The translations under genes were made by a program, and so were the position numbers. A stretch of DNA of 53,321 nucleotides from Coriobacteriia bacterium (GTDB taxonomy: Bacteria; Actinomycetota; Coriobacteriia; Coriobacteriales; UBA8131), in the NCBI GenBank assembly GCA_009783245.1, contig WRHL01000005.1, forward strand, positions 1 through 53,321. Reading direction: 5' to 3'. Under the pieces are notes generated by a model. The model was not told the origin of the DNA. It worked only from the letters and a program-made list of their open reading frames with translations, and did no database searches. Position 1 is the first letter of the stretch. Each line of letters begins with the position of its first letter. Positions 25,358-33,697 of the stretch are shown here, piece after piece.

Positions 25358-26869
25358 ATGTATCTGAGAGAAGACGATAAGATCTGGATCGCCAGCGGTG
25401 ACGGCGGCGCCAACCCCATCTACCTGCTACCTAAGATGGCCACGCGGCATGGGCTGGTGACCGGCGCGACGGGCACTGGCAAGACCACCACTATCAAGGT
25501 GATGGCGGAGGCGTTCTCTGAGATGGGAACCAGCGTGTTCATGGCCGACATCAAGGGCGACGTCTCGGGGATGTGCAAACCGGGCACGCCGAGCCCAATC
25601 ATCGATGAGCGCGTGCGCACCATGGGGCTTCTGGACTTCACCTTCACCGGCTACCCGGTGCGCTTCTTTGACGTCTACGCCAAGCAGGGCATCCCCGTGC
25701 GGACCACCGTGTCGCGGATGGGCCCCGTCCTGCTTGCGCGCATCCTGGGGCTCAACGACACCCAGGCGGGCGTGTTGCAGATAGTCTTCCGCGTTGCCGA
25801 CGACAACGGCCTGCTCATGCTGGACTTCAAGGATCTGCGGTCCATGGTGCAGTACGTGGGCGAGAACGCCAAGGACTTCACCGTGCAGTACGGCAATGTT
25901 GCCTCGGCCAGCATCGGGGCCATCCAGCGCGGTCTTTTGACCCTGGAGTCCGCCGGCGGCGACCTCTTCTTTGGCGAACCAGCGCTTGATCTGCAGGACT
26001 GGTTCGGTTTTGACGAGCGCGGCCGTGGCGTCATCAATATCCTGGACTGCGTCACGTTGTTCCAAAACCCGTTGCTCTACTCCACCTTCCTTTTGTGGAT
26101 GCTCTCAGAGCTCTACGAGCTGATGCCAGAAGTAGGCGACCTGGACAAACCCAAGATGGTCTTCTTCTTTGACGAGGCCCACCTGCTGTTCAACGACGCA
26201 CCCAAGGCCCTGCTGCAGAAGATCGAGCAGGTCATCCGCCTCATACGCTCAAAGGGCATAGGCATCTACTTCATCACACAAAGCCCCTCGGACATACCCA
26301 ACACCGTGCTGGCACAGCTGGGCAACAAGGTGCAGCACGCGCTGCGGGCCTACACGCCCAACGACCAGAAGGCGATAAAGGCAGCCGCGGCCTCCTTCAG
26401 ACCCAACCCCGCCTTCAACAGCGAGACCGCCATCAGCGAGCTGGCCACCGGCGAGGCGCTCATCTCAGCCCTTGACGAGAAGGGCGCGCCTCAGATGATC
26501 GAGCGCGGCTTCATACTGCCGCCCCGCTGTAACTTTGGCGTTGCTGAGCCGGAGCTCATCGAGCAGATCACCCGGGCTACACCGCTGTACACCAAGTACT
26601 ACCAATCCTATGACCGCTATTCTGCCTATGAGGCGCTGGATGAGATGGCGCAGAGGCGCGAGCTGCAAAGGGAGCGGGACGAGCTAGAGGCCCAGCTGCA
26701 GAAGGAGAAGCTCGAAAAGGAGAAGGCTGCTGCCAAGGCTGCTGCCAAGCCCGCAGCTAAGAAGACCTCCAGCCCGGTCAACAAGGTTGTTTCCAGCAGC
26801 ATGTCTCAGATTGGCAGGGATATTGGCCGCGAGCTCACCCGCGGGATCTTTGGCACCATCAAGCGCTAG
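25358..26869 (+). CDS. HerA-like ATPase, DUF853 (YjgR) family
   Basis: A 503-residue P-loop NTPase of the HerA/FtsK superclass. Walker A GATGTGKTTTIK lies near residue 40 and Walker B MVFFFDEAHLLF near residue 268; a sensor-like YFITQSPSDIPNTV follows. The N-terminus (SGDGGANPIYLLPKMATRHG) and length match the DUF853 family. The C-terminal ~70 residues are a Lys/Ala-rich charged segment, probably coiled coil. HerA-type ATPases pump DNA, but the cellular role of DUF853 proteins is not known. ATG at 25358 follows GAGAGGTATCCC. Nothing in the neighbourhood defines its task. Confidence 0.88.
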   Translation: MYLREDDKIWIASGDGGANPIYLLPKMATRHGLVTGATGTGKTTTIKVMAEAFSEMGTSVFMADIKGDVSGMCKPGTPSPIIDERVRTMGLLDFTFTGYPVRFFDVYAKQGIPVRTTVSRMGPVLLARILGLNDTQAGVLQIVFRVADDNGLLMLDFKDLRSMVQYVGENAKDFTVQYGNVASASIGAIQRGLLTLESAGGDLFFGEPALDLQDWFGFDERGRGVINILDCVTLFQNPLLYSTFLLWMLSELYELMPEVGDLDKPKMVFFFDEAHLLFNDAPKALLQKIEQVIRLIRSKGIGIYFITQSPSDIPNTVLAQLGNKVQHALRAYTPNDQKAIKAAAASFRPNPAFNSETAISELATGEALISALDEKGAPQMIERGFILPPRCNFGVAEPELIEQITRATPLYTKYYQSYDRYSAYEALDEMAQRRELQRERDELEAQLQKEKLEKEKAAAKAAAKPAAKKTSSPVNKVVSSSMSQIGRDIGRELTRGIFGTIKR

Positions 26870-26918
26870 ACTCTGATAATAGGGGGCGGGGATGTGAAAA
26901 CACTCCGTCCTCTTTGCC

Positions 26919-27095
26919 CTAACGGTGTTGTTGCTCTTCATTGGGTATTGCCGTTATATATCCTTTTTCGCAATGGGGACAATACCATTCATCGTACTCC
27001 ATATCTCCAGCCCATCCGCTGCCAGAGTATGGGATATAGGGCTCTCCTCGCTTGTAGTAGTCTCCTTTGCAGTGAGGACATAGCTGCTTATCCAT
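26919..27095 (-). CDS. Small zinc-ribbon protein (58 residues)
   Basis: Not in the ORF track because of its size. ATG at 27095 follows GGAGGTGCATCGCA, and the frame reads MDKQLCPHCKGDYYKRGEPY, then a Gly/Ser turn, DEWYCPHCEKGYITAIPN and stop. Two CPHC knuckles about 34 residues apart are a standard zinc ribbon. Similar small proteins occur alone in many genomes with no assigned role; DNA, RNA or protein binding are all possible. The motif pair plus the strong ribosome-binding site make a real gene likely. It lies between converging HerA and ABC-transporter genes. Confidence 0.8.
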   Translation of the reverse strand: MDKQLCPHCKGDYYKRGEPYIPYSGSGWAGDMEYDEWYCPHCEKGYITAIPNEEQQHR

Positions 27096-27161
27096 TGCGA
27101 TGCACCTCCGGTTTCAAACGCCTCATGAGTCACATTTGTTCCCAGTAGGAAGTATACAAGC

Positions 27162-28556
27162 TCACAGTGAGAGTGGGGTGGCTGACAGGGCCTTGGTGTC
27201 TTGTTGGTCGTGGCTGACCAGAAGCAGGGTACGGCCATTGAGCTGCTCTTCTAACAGCGCCATAGCCGCCTCTGTGTTTGCTGGATCCAGGCCGGCAAAG
27301 GGCTCGTCGAGCAGGAGCAGCTGGCTGGGAGCAAGCAGGGCCCGGCAGAGTTCCACCCGCCTGCGCATGCCGCCGGAGAGTTGGCTCACCGGCAACTCAA
27401 GAGAGTCCTCGGGGAGCAGGCGGGCCAGGGTCTGATGGATTACAGCCTGGCTATGGCTGTGCCCTGCGACCAGTTGGATGTTCTCCACCGCGTTGCGTTT
27501 CTCAAACAGGCGCGCCTCCTGGAAGACCATGGCAATGCGGTTGCTGTGGGTCAGGGTGCCGCCGTCAGGCTTCTCAAGGCCTGCGAGGACCCGCAGCAAC
27601 GTGGTCTTGCCGGTGCCGGAAGGGGTGTTCAAGGTGTAGCGCCCTGCGGGAGCAAGGGTGAGGTTGAGGTTGTCGATCACGGGTTTATCGTCAAAGGACT
27701 TGACCAGGCCCTGAGCTGTGACCTGCGTGGGGGTCTGCCAGATGCTTTCTGTGATGTTTTCTTGGATGAAGCGGGGTAGCGCCATGCGCCAGCTCCAGTC
27801 CTCGGAGCGCCTCAGCAGGGCGAGGAAGGCCTTCTCAGCCGCTATGCTCAATGCCACGATCACAAAGGTCCAGGCGAAGATGTCGGCTGATTGGAGGAGG
27901 ATCTTGGCCTGGTAGATGTTGGCGCCGATGCTGCCCAGTGGCAGGCCGATGAGCTCGGCGGCGACGCCGGACTTCCAGCTCATGCCCACGGCGACCTTGC
28001 TGGCAGCCTGCAGAAAGGGCAGGATGGTGGGCCAGTAAAGTGCCGTCAGCCTGCGGCCGCCGGGCACTCTGAAGACGCGAAGCATCTCCAGCAGTTTCTG
28101 GTCGCGCTGCGTGAGGCCTTCCAGCACGGCGAAGTAGATGGCCGGGAAGGCCACCAGCAATACGGCGGCGAAGCTGACCCAGCGCGCGCCGAACCAGATG
28201 AGCAGCATGACTATGAAGCAGACGATGGGCACGCTTTTGATGAAGGTCACCGCTGGGTTGAGGAATGCCTTGAAGAGGGGGCGCTTCCAGGCGAGCGCAC
28301 CCAGGGCCAGGGCCAGGAGCAGGGCGACCGTAAAGCCTAAGAAGATACGGAGCAGGGTGAAGCCGATGCTGGCCCAGAACCGCACTGTGGCGGCGTTGCC
28401 CAGCAGCACCCAGGCAGTCTGCAGGGGGCTGGCCAGCAGGATGTCGTTGTTGATGAGCAGGGCAGCCAGCTGCCACACCAGCAGCCAGAAAATGACAATG
28501 AGGGTCTTCTTTGCCCAGCTTGGCAAGCGCGAGCCACGCTTATGCGGCGTTGGCAT
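27162..28556 (-). CDS. ABC transporter permease-ATPase fusion, NitT/TauT (SsuCB-like) family
   Basis: A 464-residue single chain. Residues 1-245 form a BPD-type permease with about six membrane segments and an EAA-like loop (RVFRVPGGRRLTALYWPTILPFL, SWKSGVAAELIGLPLGSIG). Residues about 280-464 form an ABC ATPase: Walker A TPSGTGKTT, Q-loop MVFQEARLF, signature LSGGMRRRVE, Walker B LLLLDEPFAGLD and VSHD. The family usually has these on two proteins. It overlaps the binding-protein gene by 17 bases and ends the hydrogenase operon. The substrate is unknown; relatives import sulfonates, nitrate, thiamine precursors or bicarbonate. Confidence 0.87.
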   Translation of the reverse strand: MPTPHKRGSRLPSWAKKTLIVIFWLLVWQLAALLINNDILLASPLQTAWVLLGNAATVRFWASIGFTLLRIFLGFTVALLLALALGALAWKRPLFKAFLNPAVTFIKSVPIVCFIVMLLIWFGARWVSFAAVLLVAFPAIYFAVLEGLTQRDQKLLEMLRVFRVPGGRRLTALYWPTILPFLQAASKVAVGMSWKSGVAAELIGLPLGSIGANIYQAKILLQSADIFAWTFVIVALSIAAEKAFLALLRRSEDWSWRMALPRFIQENITESIWQTPTQVTAQGLVKSFDDKPVIDNLNLTLAPAGRYTLNTPSGTGKTTLLRVLAGLEKPDGGTLTHSNRIAMVFQEARLFEKRNAVENIQLVAGHSHSQAVIHQTLARLLPEDSLELPVSQLSGGMRRRVELCRALLAPSQLLLLDEPFAGLDPANTEAAMALLEEQLNGRTLLLVSHDQQDTKALSATPLSL

Positions 28557-29646
28557 GGTAGTAGAAATCGTCGCCGGGGAGGGCGCCGCCTATTGAGGCG
28601 GGGTCTGCTGCGAAGAGCACCTGCAGGTAGCTGCCTAAGGCGGCCTGCATCTGGTCTCCCGTAAGGCAGACCAGGTTGCATTGCGGGATTGCCTTTTGCG
28701 CTATCTGGGGGTTGTCGATGATGCCGCGCACTACCACCAGCTGGGCGGCTGCCCCTGGGTCACGCAGAGCCGCATCCACGGACGCTGCCTGATTGACCAG
28801 GAACTCCTCGACCACCTCTGGGTGATCAGCGAGAAAGGTGGTACGTACCACGGTGACGCCGGCGACCAGCTTGCCACCCTGCGCTCCCTCAACGCGCTGC
28901 CACTCGTCGGCCAGGCTCAGGCGCACCGACAGCTCGGGATTCTTGGTGGTCACTGCCGTAACGTAGGGTTCTGGGAGCAAAGCGACCGCGGTGGGATCGG
29001 CGCTTATGGCTGCCGCCAACTCGGTGGCCTCGGACTTGTACTCCAGGCTCACCTTGTCAACCAGGCCGTTTTGCTGAAGCAGGTGGTTCATCACGTATTC
29101 AGGGGTGGTGCCCTTGCCCGTCATGAGCAGGGTGCGGCCGGTGAGGTCCTCCAGCGAGCTGATGCTGTCATCGGCGCTGACCACGTAGAGCGCGCCTAAA
29201 GTGTTGACGCTGATGGCGGTGATACCGCCGTTGGTGCGGTTATAGAGTACCGCGGCTACGTTGGCCGGCACTAAGGCGATGTCAAGATTGCCGGAGACCA
29301 TGCCCGGCAGGATCTCATCGGCCGTGCCGCTGATCTGGAAGCTGTAGTCGCCTATGAGCTGGGCTTGAGTGTCGCCCGCGGCACCCATGCCTCCCCCATC
29401 GGCCTCGGCCTTCTCCATGAAGTCCACCAGGCCTATGGAAGTGGGACCCTTCAGCGAGGCCACCCGTACGGGCACCGAGCCATAAGCGGGAGATGCGCCA
29501 CTTAACGAGCCGTCCTTATCGTCACCGTGCTCAAGGTCAGCCTGCTGCTGACCTTCACCCGCAGGCTTGCCCGCACAACCAGGAGCGAGCAAGCCCAGCG
29601 AGATAACTACTATCAGCGCCAAAAGCAGGCGCAAAGAACGAAACAA
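28540..29646 (-). CDS. ABC transporter substrate-binding lipoprotein, NMT1/SsuA-like
   Basis: A 368-residue extracytoplasmic solute-binding protein. The N-terminus has a signal peptide and lipobox (LGLLAPGC, Cys about residue 24) followed by a charged linker. The mature part fits the NitT/TauT/SsuA fold: SLKGPTSIGLVDFMEKA near residue 68, GNLDIALVPANVAAVLYN near residue 120, and TGKGTTPEYVMNHLLQQNGL near residue 175. The start is TTG 29646 with GAGGAG five bases upstream, inside the end of the hydrogenase gene. The tight spacing joins transport and hydrogenase in one operon. The ligand is unknown. Confidence 0.87.
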   Translation of the reverse strand: MFRSLRLLLALIVVISLGLLAPGCAGKPAGEGQQQADLEHGDDKDGSLSGASPAYGSVPVRVASLKGPTSIGLVDFMEKAEADGGGMGAAGDTQAQLIGDYSFQISGTADEILPGMVSGNLDIALVPANVAAVLYNRTNGGITAISVNTLGALYVVSADDSISSLEDLTGRTLLMTGKGTTPEYVMNHLLQQNGLVDKVSLEYKSEATELAAAISADPTAVALLPEPYVTAVTTKNPELSVRLSLADEWQRVEGAQGGKLVAGVTVVRTTFLADHPEVVEEFLVNQAASVDAALRDPGAAAQLVVVRGIIDNPQIAQKAIPQCNLVCLTGDQMQAALGSYLQVLFAADPASIGGALPGDDFYYHANAA

Positions 29647-29648
29647 AC

Positions 29649-31397
29649 CTACTCCTCGTTTGGCATCTTCCAGGAGTGATGGTCGGTGTGCAGCAGGTGG
29701 TGCGACCGCTCGGAAAGCGGGGCTCCCAGGTACTCGTCGTAGACCAAAACGATCGAGGGGTTCTCATGCGAGAAGCGATAGACGTTGTGCTTATCCAGGC
29801 CGTAGAGGATCTGGCCGCGCACCAAGGGCGCTCCCGCATCGTCGGTGACCGGCTGGCCGCCGCCGTTCACGCAGCCGCCCGGGCAGCTCATGATCTCCAC
29901 GAAGTCATACTCCACCTCGCCGCGCCTGAGGGCCTCCATCAGCTTCTCGGTGTTACCCAGGCCGCTGGCCACCGCCACGCGCACGGGGCCGGCGCCCGGC
30001 ACCTCAAAGGTCGCCTCTTTCCAGCCGTCCAGGCCGCGAACGTCAGCAAAGGCATCTGGGTCCGGGTTCCCACCTGTCACCAGGAAGTACGCGCTACGCA
30101 GCGCAGCCTCCATGACGCCACCGGTCGCGCCGAAGATCTCACCGGCACCGGTGCCGATGCCCAGGGGGCTGTCGAACTCTTCCTCCTCCAGGCCTGCAAT
30201 GTCGATGAACTCGGACTTCAGCAGGCGCTCCAGCTCACGTACGGTCAGCACCATGTCCACGTCAGGGCCAGCGCCGGCGTCACTGAGAGCCGGGATGATG
30301 CACTCGAACTTCTTTGCCAGGCAGGGCATCAGGGATATACAACGGATCTTAGCTGGGTCCACCCCAATCTTCTGCGCGAAGAAGGTCTTGGCAATGGGCC
30401 CGAACATCCCCTGCGGCGACTTGGCTGTAGAGAGACAGTCCACCATGTCGGGGTAGTGGCCCTTGATCCAGCGCACCCAGGCCGGGCAGCAGGAGGTGAA
30501 CATGGGCCAGGGGTATTCATCCTTATGGGTGAAGCGATGGACAAACTCACTGCCCTCTTCCATGATGGTGAGGTCGGCGGCGAAGTCCGTGTCGAAGATG
30601 TAGTCGAAGCCTATCTTACGCAGGGCCGCTACCAGGCGCTTCACAGAAGCTTCCTCGTGGGTCAGGCCAAGGTGCTCGGCCCAGGCAGTGCGCACGGAGG
30701 GAGCCATCTGGATGACAGTGGTTATCTCCGGGTCATCCAAGAAGCCCAGGGCGCGGTCTGTGTCATCGCGCTCGCGCAGGGCGCCCGTGGGGCAGCGTAC
30801 TATGCACTGGCCGCAGAGTGCGCAGGTCGACTCCTCGATTATCTTGTTGTCCTTGACGCCAATGGTGGTGCGGCTGCCGCGGTTCTTCAGGTCCCAGATG
30901 TGGGTGGCTTGGACGTTATCGCAGACGTTGATGCAGCGCATGCACTTGATGCACTTGCCTGCATCGCGGATCAACGCCAGCGAGGTGTTCCACTCAAAGG
31001 GCTCGATCTGCTCCACAAAGCGGGAGTCTATGATGTTGAGATTGTTAGCCAGGGTCTGCAGCTCGCAGATGCCGGAGCGCACGCAGCTGGCACACTGCAC
31101 GTCATGTTGGGAGAGCAGCAGCTCGACATTCATCTTGCGGGACTTCTTGACCTTGGGGGTCTTGGTCTTTATGACCATACCGTCGACAACCTGGTTGTTG
31201 CAGGCGGCGATGAGCTGATCGGAGCCCTCCACCTCAACGCAACAGACGCGACAGGCGGCTATATCATTGACGCCTTTCAGGTAGCACAGTGTGGGGATGT
31301 TGATGCCGGCCTTCTTGGCGGCGCCAAGTATGGTCATCTTATTGGAGACTTGGATGATTTGACCATCGATGGTCACGGTGACTTCCTGCTTTACCAT
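29649..31397 (-). CDS. hydA: [FeFe]-hydrogenase, HydA-like catalytic subunit
   Basis: A 582-residue iron hydrogenase. Residues 1-80 are a plant-type 2Fe-2S domain (CYLKGVNDIAACRVCCVE). A His/Cys-ligated 4Fe-4S follows (HDVQCASCVRSGIC), then two 4Fe-4S motifs (CIKCMRCINVC; CALCGQCIVRCP). H-cluster motifs are FTSCCPAWV, MPCLAKKFE and MSCPGGCVNGGG, all with the expected cysteines, so activity is plausible. The maturases HydEFG are not in the window. Its ATG overlaps the stop of the upstream NuoF/GltD-type gene by seven bases, indicating that this flavoprotein is the electron partner and that H2 production or uptake is linked to NAD(P)H. Confidence 0.93.
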   Translation of the reverse strand: MVKQEVTVTIDGQIIQVSNKMTILGAAKKAGINIPTLCYLKGVNDIAACRVCCVEVEGSDQLIAACNNQVVDGMVIKTKTPKVKKSRKMNVELLLSQHDVQCASCVRSGICELQTLANNLNIIDSRFVEQIEPFEWNTSLALIRDAGKCIKCMRCINVCDNVQATHIWDLKNRGSRTTIGVKDNKIIEESTCALCGQCIVRCPTGALRERDDTDRALGFLDDPEITTVIQMAPSVRTAWAEHLGLTHEEASVKRLVAALRKIGFDYIFDTDFAADLTIMEEGSEFVHRFTHKDEYPWPMFTSCCPAWVRWIKGHYPDMVDCLSTAKSPQGMFGPIAKTFFAQKIGVDPAKIRCISLMPCLAKKFECIIPALSDAGAGPDVDMVLTVRELERLLKSEFIDIAGLEEEEFDSPLGIGTGAGEIFGATGGVMEAALRSAYFLVTGGNPDPDAFADVRGLDGWKEATFEVPGAGPVRVAVASGLGNTEKLMEALRRGEVEYDFVEIMSCPGGCVNGGGQPVTDDAGAPLVRGQILYGLDKHNVYRFSHENPSIVLVYDEYLGAPLSERSHHLLHTDHHSWKMPNEE

Positions 31398-33223
31398 GAG
31401 AAGGACCTCCCTCCACGTAAAGCGGCTAAACCAAAGTGGTCGCAGCGCAGGCAGCGGTTAGCCTCCTGCTGCGCCTCCTGGTCGCTGAAGCCGCATTCCA
31501 CCAGGCTATAGTCGCCGGCGATCTCTTGAGGCAGTACTTCGATCATATTGGCACGGGCACAATAGGCCTTGCCCTTGGGCAGAGCGGAAGGAATCTCCAC
31601 ATCCACGCTGATGCTGTGATCGAAGCCCAGGTAGGTATCGATGCTGCGCGCCGCAGCCTTGCCGGCGGCAATGGCGAGGATGGCTGTTGCCGGCCCCGAG
31701 GAGCAGTCACCGCCCACAAAGATGCCATCGGCGTGGCCGGCGCTGCCGTCCTTGGCAGCGACAAAGCGTCCCCGTTCCACTTTGAAGCCAGCAGCCTCAA
31801 AGTGGTGGTAGTCGATGACCTGACCGATGGCCAGGACCAGGGCATCACAGGCAAGCGTGACAGCTGGCTCGTCCAGGGGCACGGGCGCCGGTCGGCCGCC
31901 GGCCGGCATGGCGCCGACCATCTGCGGTTGCACCTTCAGCCCGCAGACCTTTCCGTCAGCAAGCTCGATGCCCACGGGGGCGACCAGCTCCTGCAGGATA
32001 CAGCCCTCTGCTTTTGCCGCGTCGATCTCAGCAGCTTGGGCGGTCATGTCCATCACCCTGCGGCGGTACACTATCCGCACCGACTTGGAGCCCATGCGCA
32101 GGGCGGTGCGCGCCACATCCATGGCCACATTGCCGCCACCCACCACGATGACGTCCTTATCGTTAAAGTCAGGTACCTCATCGCCACCTATGTTGTACAG
32201 GATGTCTATGGCGGAGAACACGCCCTCAGCGTCCTCGCCCTCAAGGCCCAGGCGGTTCTCCTTGTGCGCACCAATGGAGAGGTAGACGGCGTCATACTGC
32301 TCAGCGAGCTCTGCGATGGTCAGGTCCTCGCCCACCCGTATGCCGGTCTCTACCGTGATGCCCGCCGAGAGCAGGAAGTCTATCTCTGCCTGCAGGATGT
32401 CCCTGGGCAGACGATAGGCGGGGATGCCATAGCGCAGCATGCCGCCCAGCTGCGAGCGACGGTCGAAGACCACGGGCTCGTGACCCATCAGGGCCAGGAA
32501 GTAGGCGGCGGACAAGCCGGAGGGGCCTCCGCCTATGACAGCGATGCGCTTACCGGTGGGCGCCGCCTTTGCAGGCAGAACGTTGGCATCACAGTGGTCT
32601 GCGGCATAGCGCTTGATACCGCGGATGTTGATGGGGTCGTCCATCATTCCGCGGCGGCACTGCAGCTCGCAGGGATGCTCGCAGATCATGCCGCAGGCTA
32701 CGGCAAAGGGGTTGTCCTTGCGGATCAGGCTCAGGGCATCGTTGTATCTGCCGGCAGCCGTCAGGGCTAGATAGCCGGGAATGTCCACGCCGGCCGGACA
32801 GGCCGCAACGCAGGGCACCGGCGCAAAGCTGTCCGCACCGCAGTTGTTATGCTCAATGTGGAACAGGTAGTCATCCTTAAAGCCCTTGATCGAGCGCAGG
32901 GCCACCGCAGCCGCCTCGTAACCAATGGCGCAATCAGCCGAGTAATAGATGCTCTCAGCCAGCTCGGTTATCAGGTCGATGTCCTCGGGGACGCCATAGC
33001 CGTCCAGAATCCCGTCGATCAGCTCGCCCAGCTGGACCAGGCCAACGCGGCAGGGAGTACATTTGCCGCAGCTCTGCGCGACGGCCAGTTTGGCAAAGGC
33101 GCTGGCGAACTCCACAGGACAGCTGGTGGGAGCGCTCACGCCGATACGCCCCTCTAAAGCTGCATAGAGATCCTCCATCATCGCCAGCCCTCTGCTTTTC
33201 TCGTACACTTCGATAACTGCCAT
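31391..33223 (-). CDS. NuoF C-terminal 4Fe-4S domain fused to GltD-like NAD(P)H oxidoreductase
   Basis: A 610-residue flavoprotein. The first ~115 residues carry only the NuoF/HydB C-terminal 4Fe-4S domain (SCGKCTPCRVG, then ADCAIG), without the FMN/NADH domain normally in front. Residues about 130-600 are GltD-like: CVAACPAGVDIPGYL and CGMICEHPCELQC for Fe-S, VIGGGPSGLSAAYFLALMG for FAD, VVGGGNVAMDVARTA for NAD(P)H, and GGDCSSGPATAI. It probably shuttles electrons between NAD(P)H and the hydrogenase. Of two ATGs, the one at 33223 has GGAG six bases upstream; 33229 is the alternative. It is first in the operon. Confidence 0.87.
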   Translation of the reverse strand: MAVIEVYEKSRGLAMMEDLYAALEGRIGVSAPTSCPVEFASAFAKLAVAQSCGKCTPCRVGLVQLGELIDGILDGYGVPEDIDLITELAESIYYSADCAIGYEAAAVALRSIKGFKDDYLFHIEHNNCGADSFAPVPCVAACPAGVDIPGYLALTAAGRYNDALSLIRKDNPFAVACGMICEHPCELQCRRGMMDDPINIRGIKRYAADHCDANVLPAKAAPTGKRIAVIGGGPSGLSAAYFLALMGHEPVVFDRRSQLGGMLRYGIPAYRLPRDILQAEIDFLLSAGITVETGIRVGEDLTIAELAEQYDAVYLSIGAHKENRLGLEGEDAEGVFSAIDILYNIGGDEVPDFNDKDVIVVGGGNVAMDVARTALRMGSKSVRIVYRRRVMDMTAQAAEIDAAKAEGCILQELVAPVGIELADGKVCGLKVQPQMVGAMPAGGRPAPVPLDEPAVTLACDALVLAIGQVIDYHHFEAAGFKVERGRFVAAKDGSAGHADGIFVGGDCSSGPATAILAIAAGKAAARSIDTYLGFDHSISVDVEIPSALPKGKAYCARANMIEVLPQEIAGDYSLVECGFSDQEAQQEANRCLRCDHFGLAALRGGRSFSW

Positions 33224-33697
33224 CCTCATCTCCCTCTACGCGTGGTTTTCCTGCTCCGTGACAAGTCTGCCAACCATTATATGGGTAACGATACAAACGT
33301 GCTGCTGCCAGAATAGCAGGATTCGGCCATCAGGTATGGTTCTTCGTTGAATTGGCGGTGATTATTGCCTGAGCCTGTCTTTGGTGACGAGAAGGGCGGG
33401 TTTGCTGTTATTGACAGCAACGCCGTAATGACAGCCTGTTATCGCAGGAAGCTCAGCGAGCGTTTTGCCGGGTAGAGAGAGGGGGGGGTGAACCCATCTA
33501 TCTCATTAGCGCTCTTCTTCCTTTTTCATTCCCTTCTCATTACAGAGACAAGCAACAGTTAAAATCTGATGCTCAACAGTAATAATTATACGGTATTCTA
33601 TTTTTTCCATAGTCCAGCTCTAAACCTGACCATAACCACCGCAGCGTATGAGGTAATTGTAATCGCGATGGAACATGACAACGACAAAGAGGGCGAC
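33224..33697. other. Intergenic region between the hydrogenase operon and the two-component genes
   Basis: Promoter-bearing region between divergent units. On the minus strand a TATAAT occurs at 33276-33281, about 53 bases before the flavoprotein start, without a clear -35. A perfect inverted repeat TTGCTGT-TATTG-ACAGCAA lies at 33402-33420, and a run of G bases at about 33481. No gene is supported; codons 33569-33697 of the track's kinase ORF may be an extension. Confidence 0.5.

Noticed and set aside
29676-31511. 611-residue plus-strand ORF opposite hydA
   Set aside because: It is the complement of a clear [FeFe]-hydrogenase with all cysteine motifs; long antisense frames are expected at this GC content.
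31436-32770. 444-residue plus-strand ORF opposite the GltD-type gene
   Set aside because: Antisense frame to a protein with intact FAD and NAD(P) motifs.
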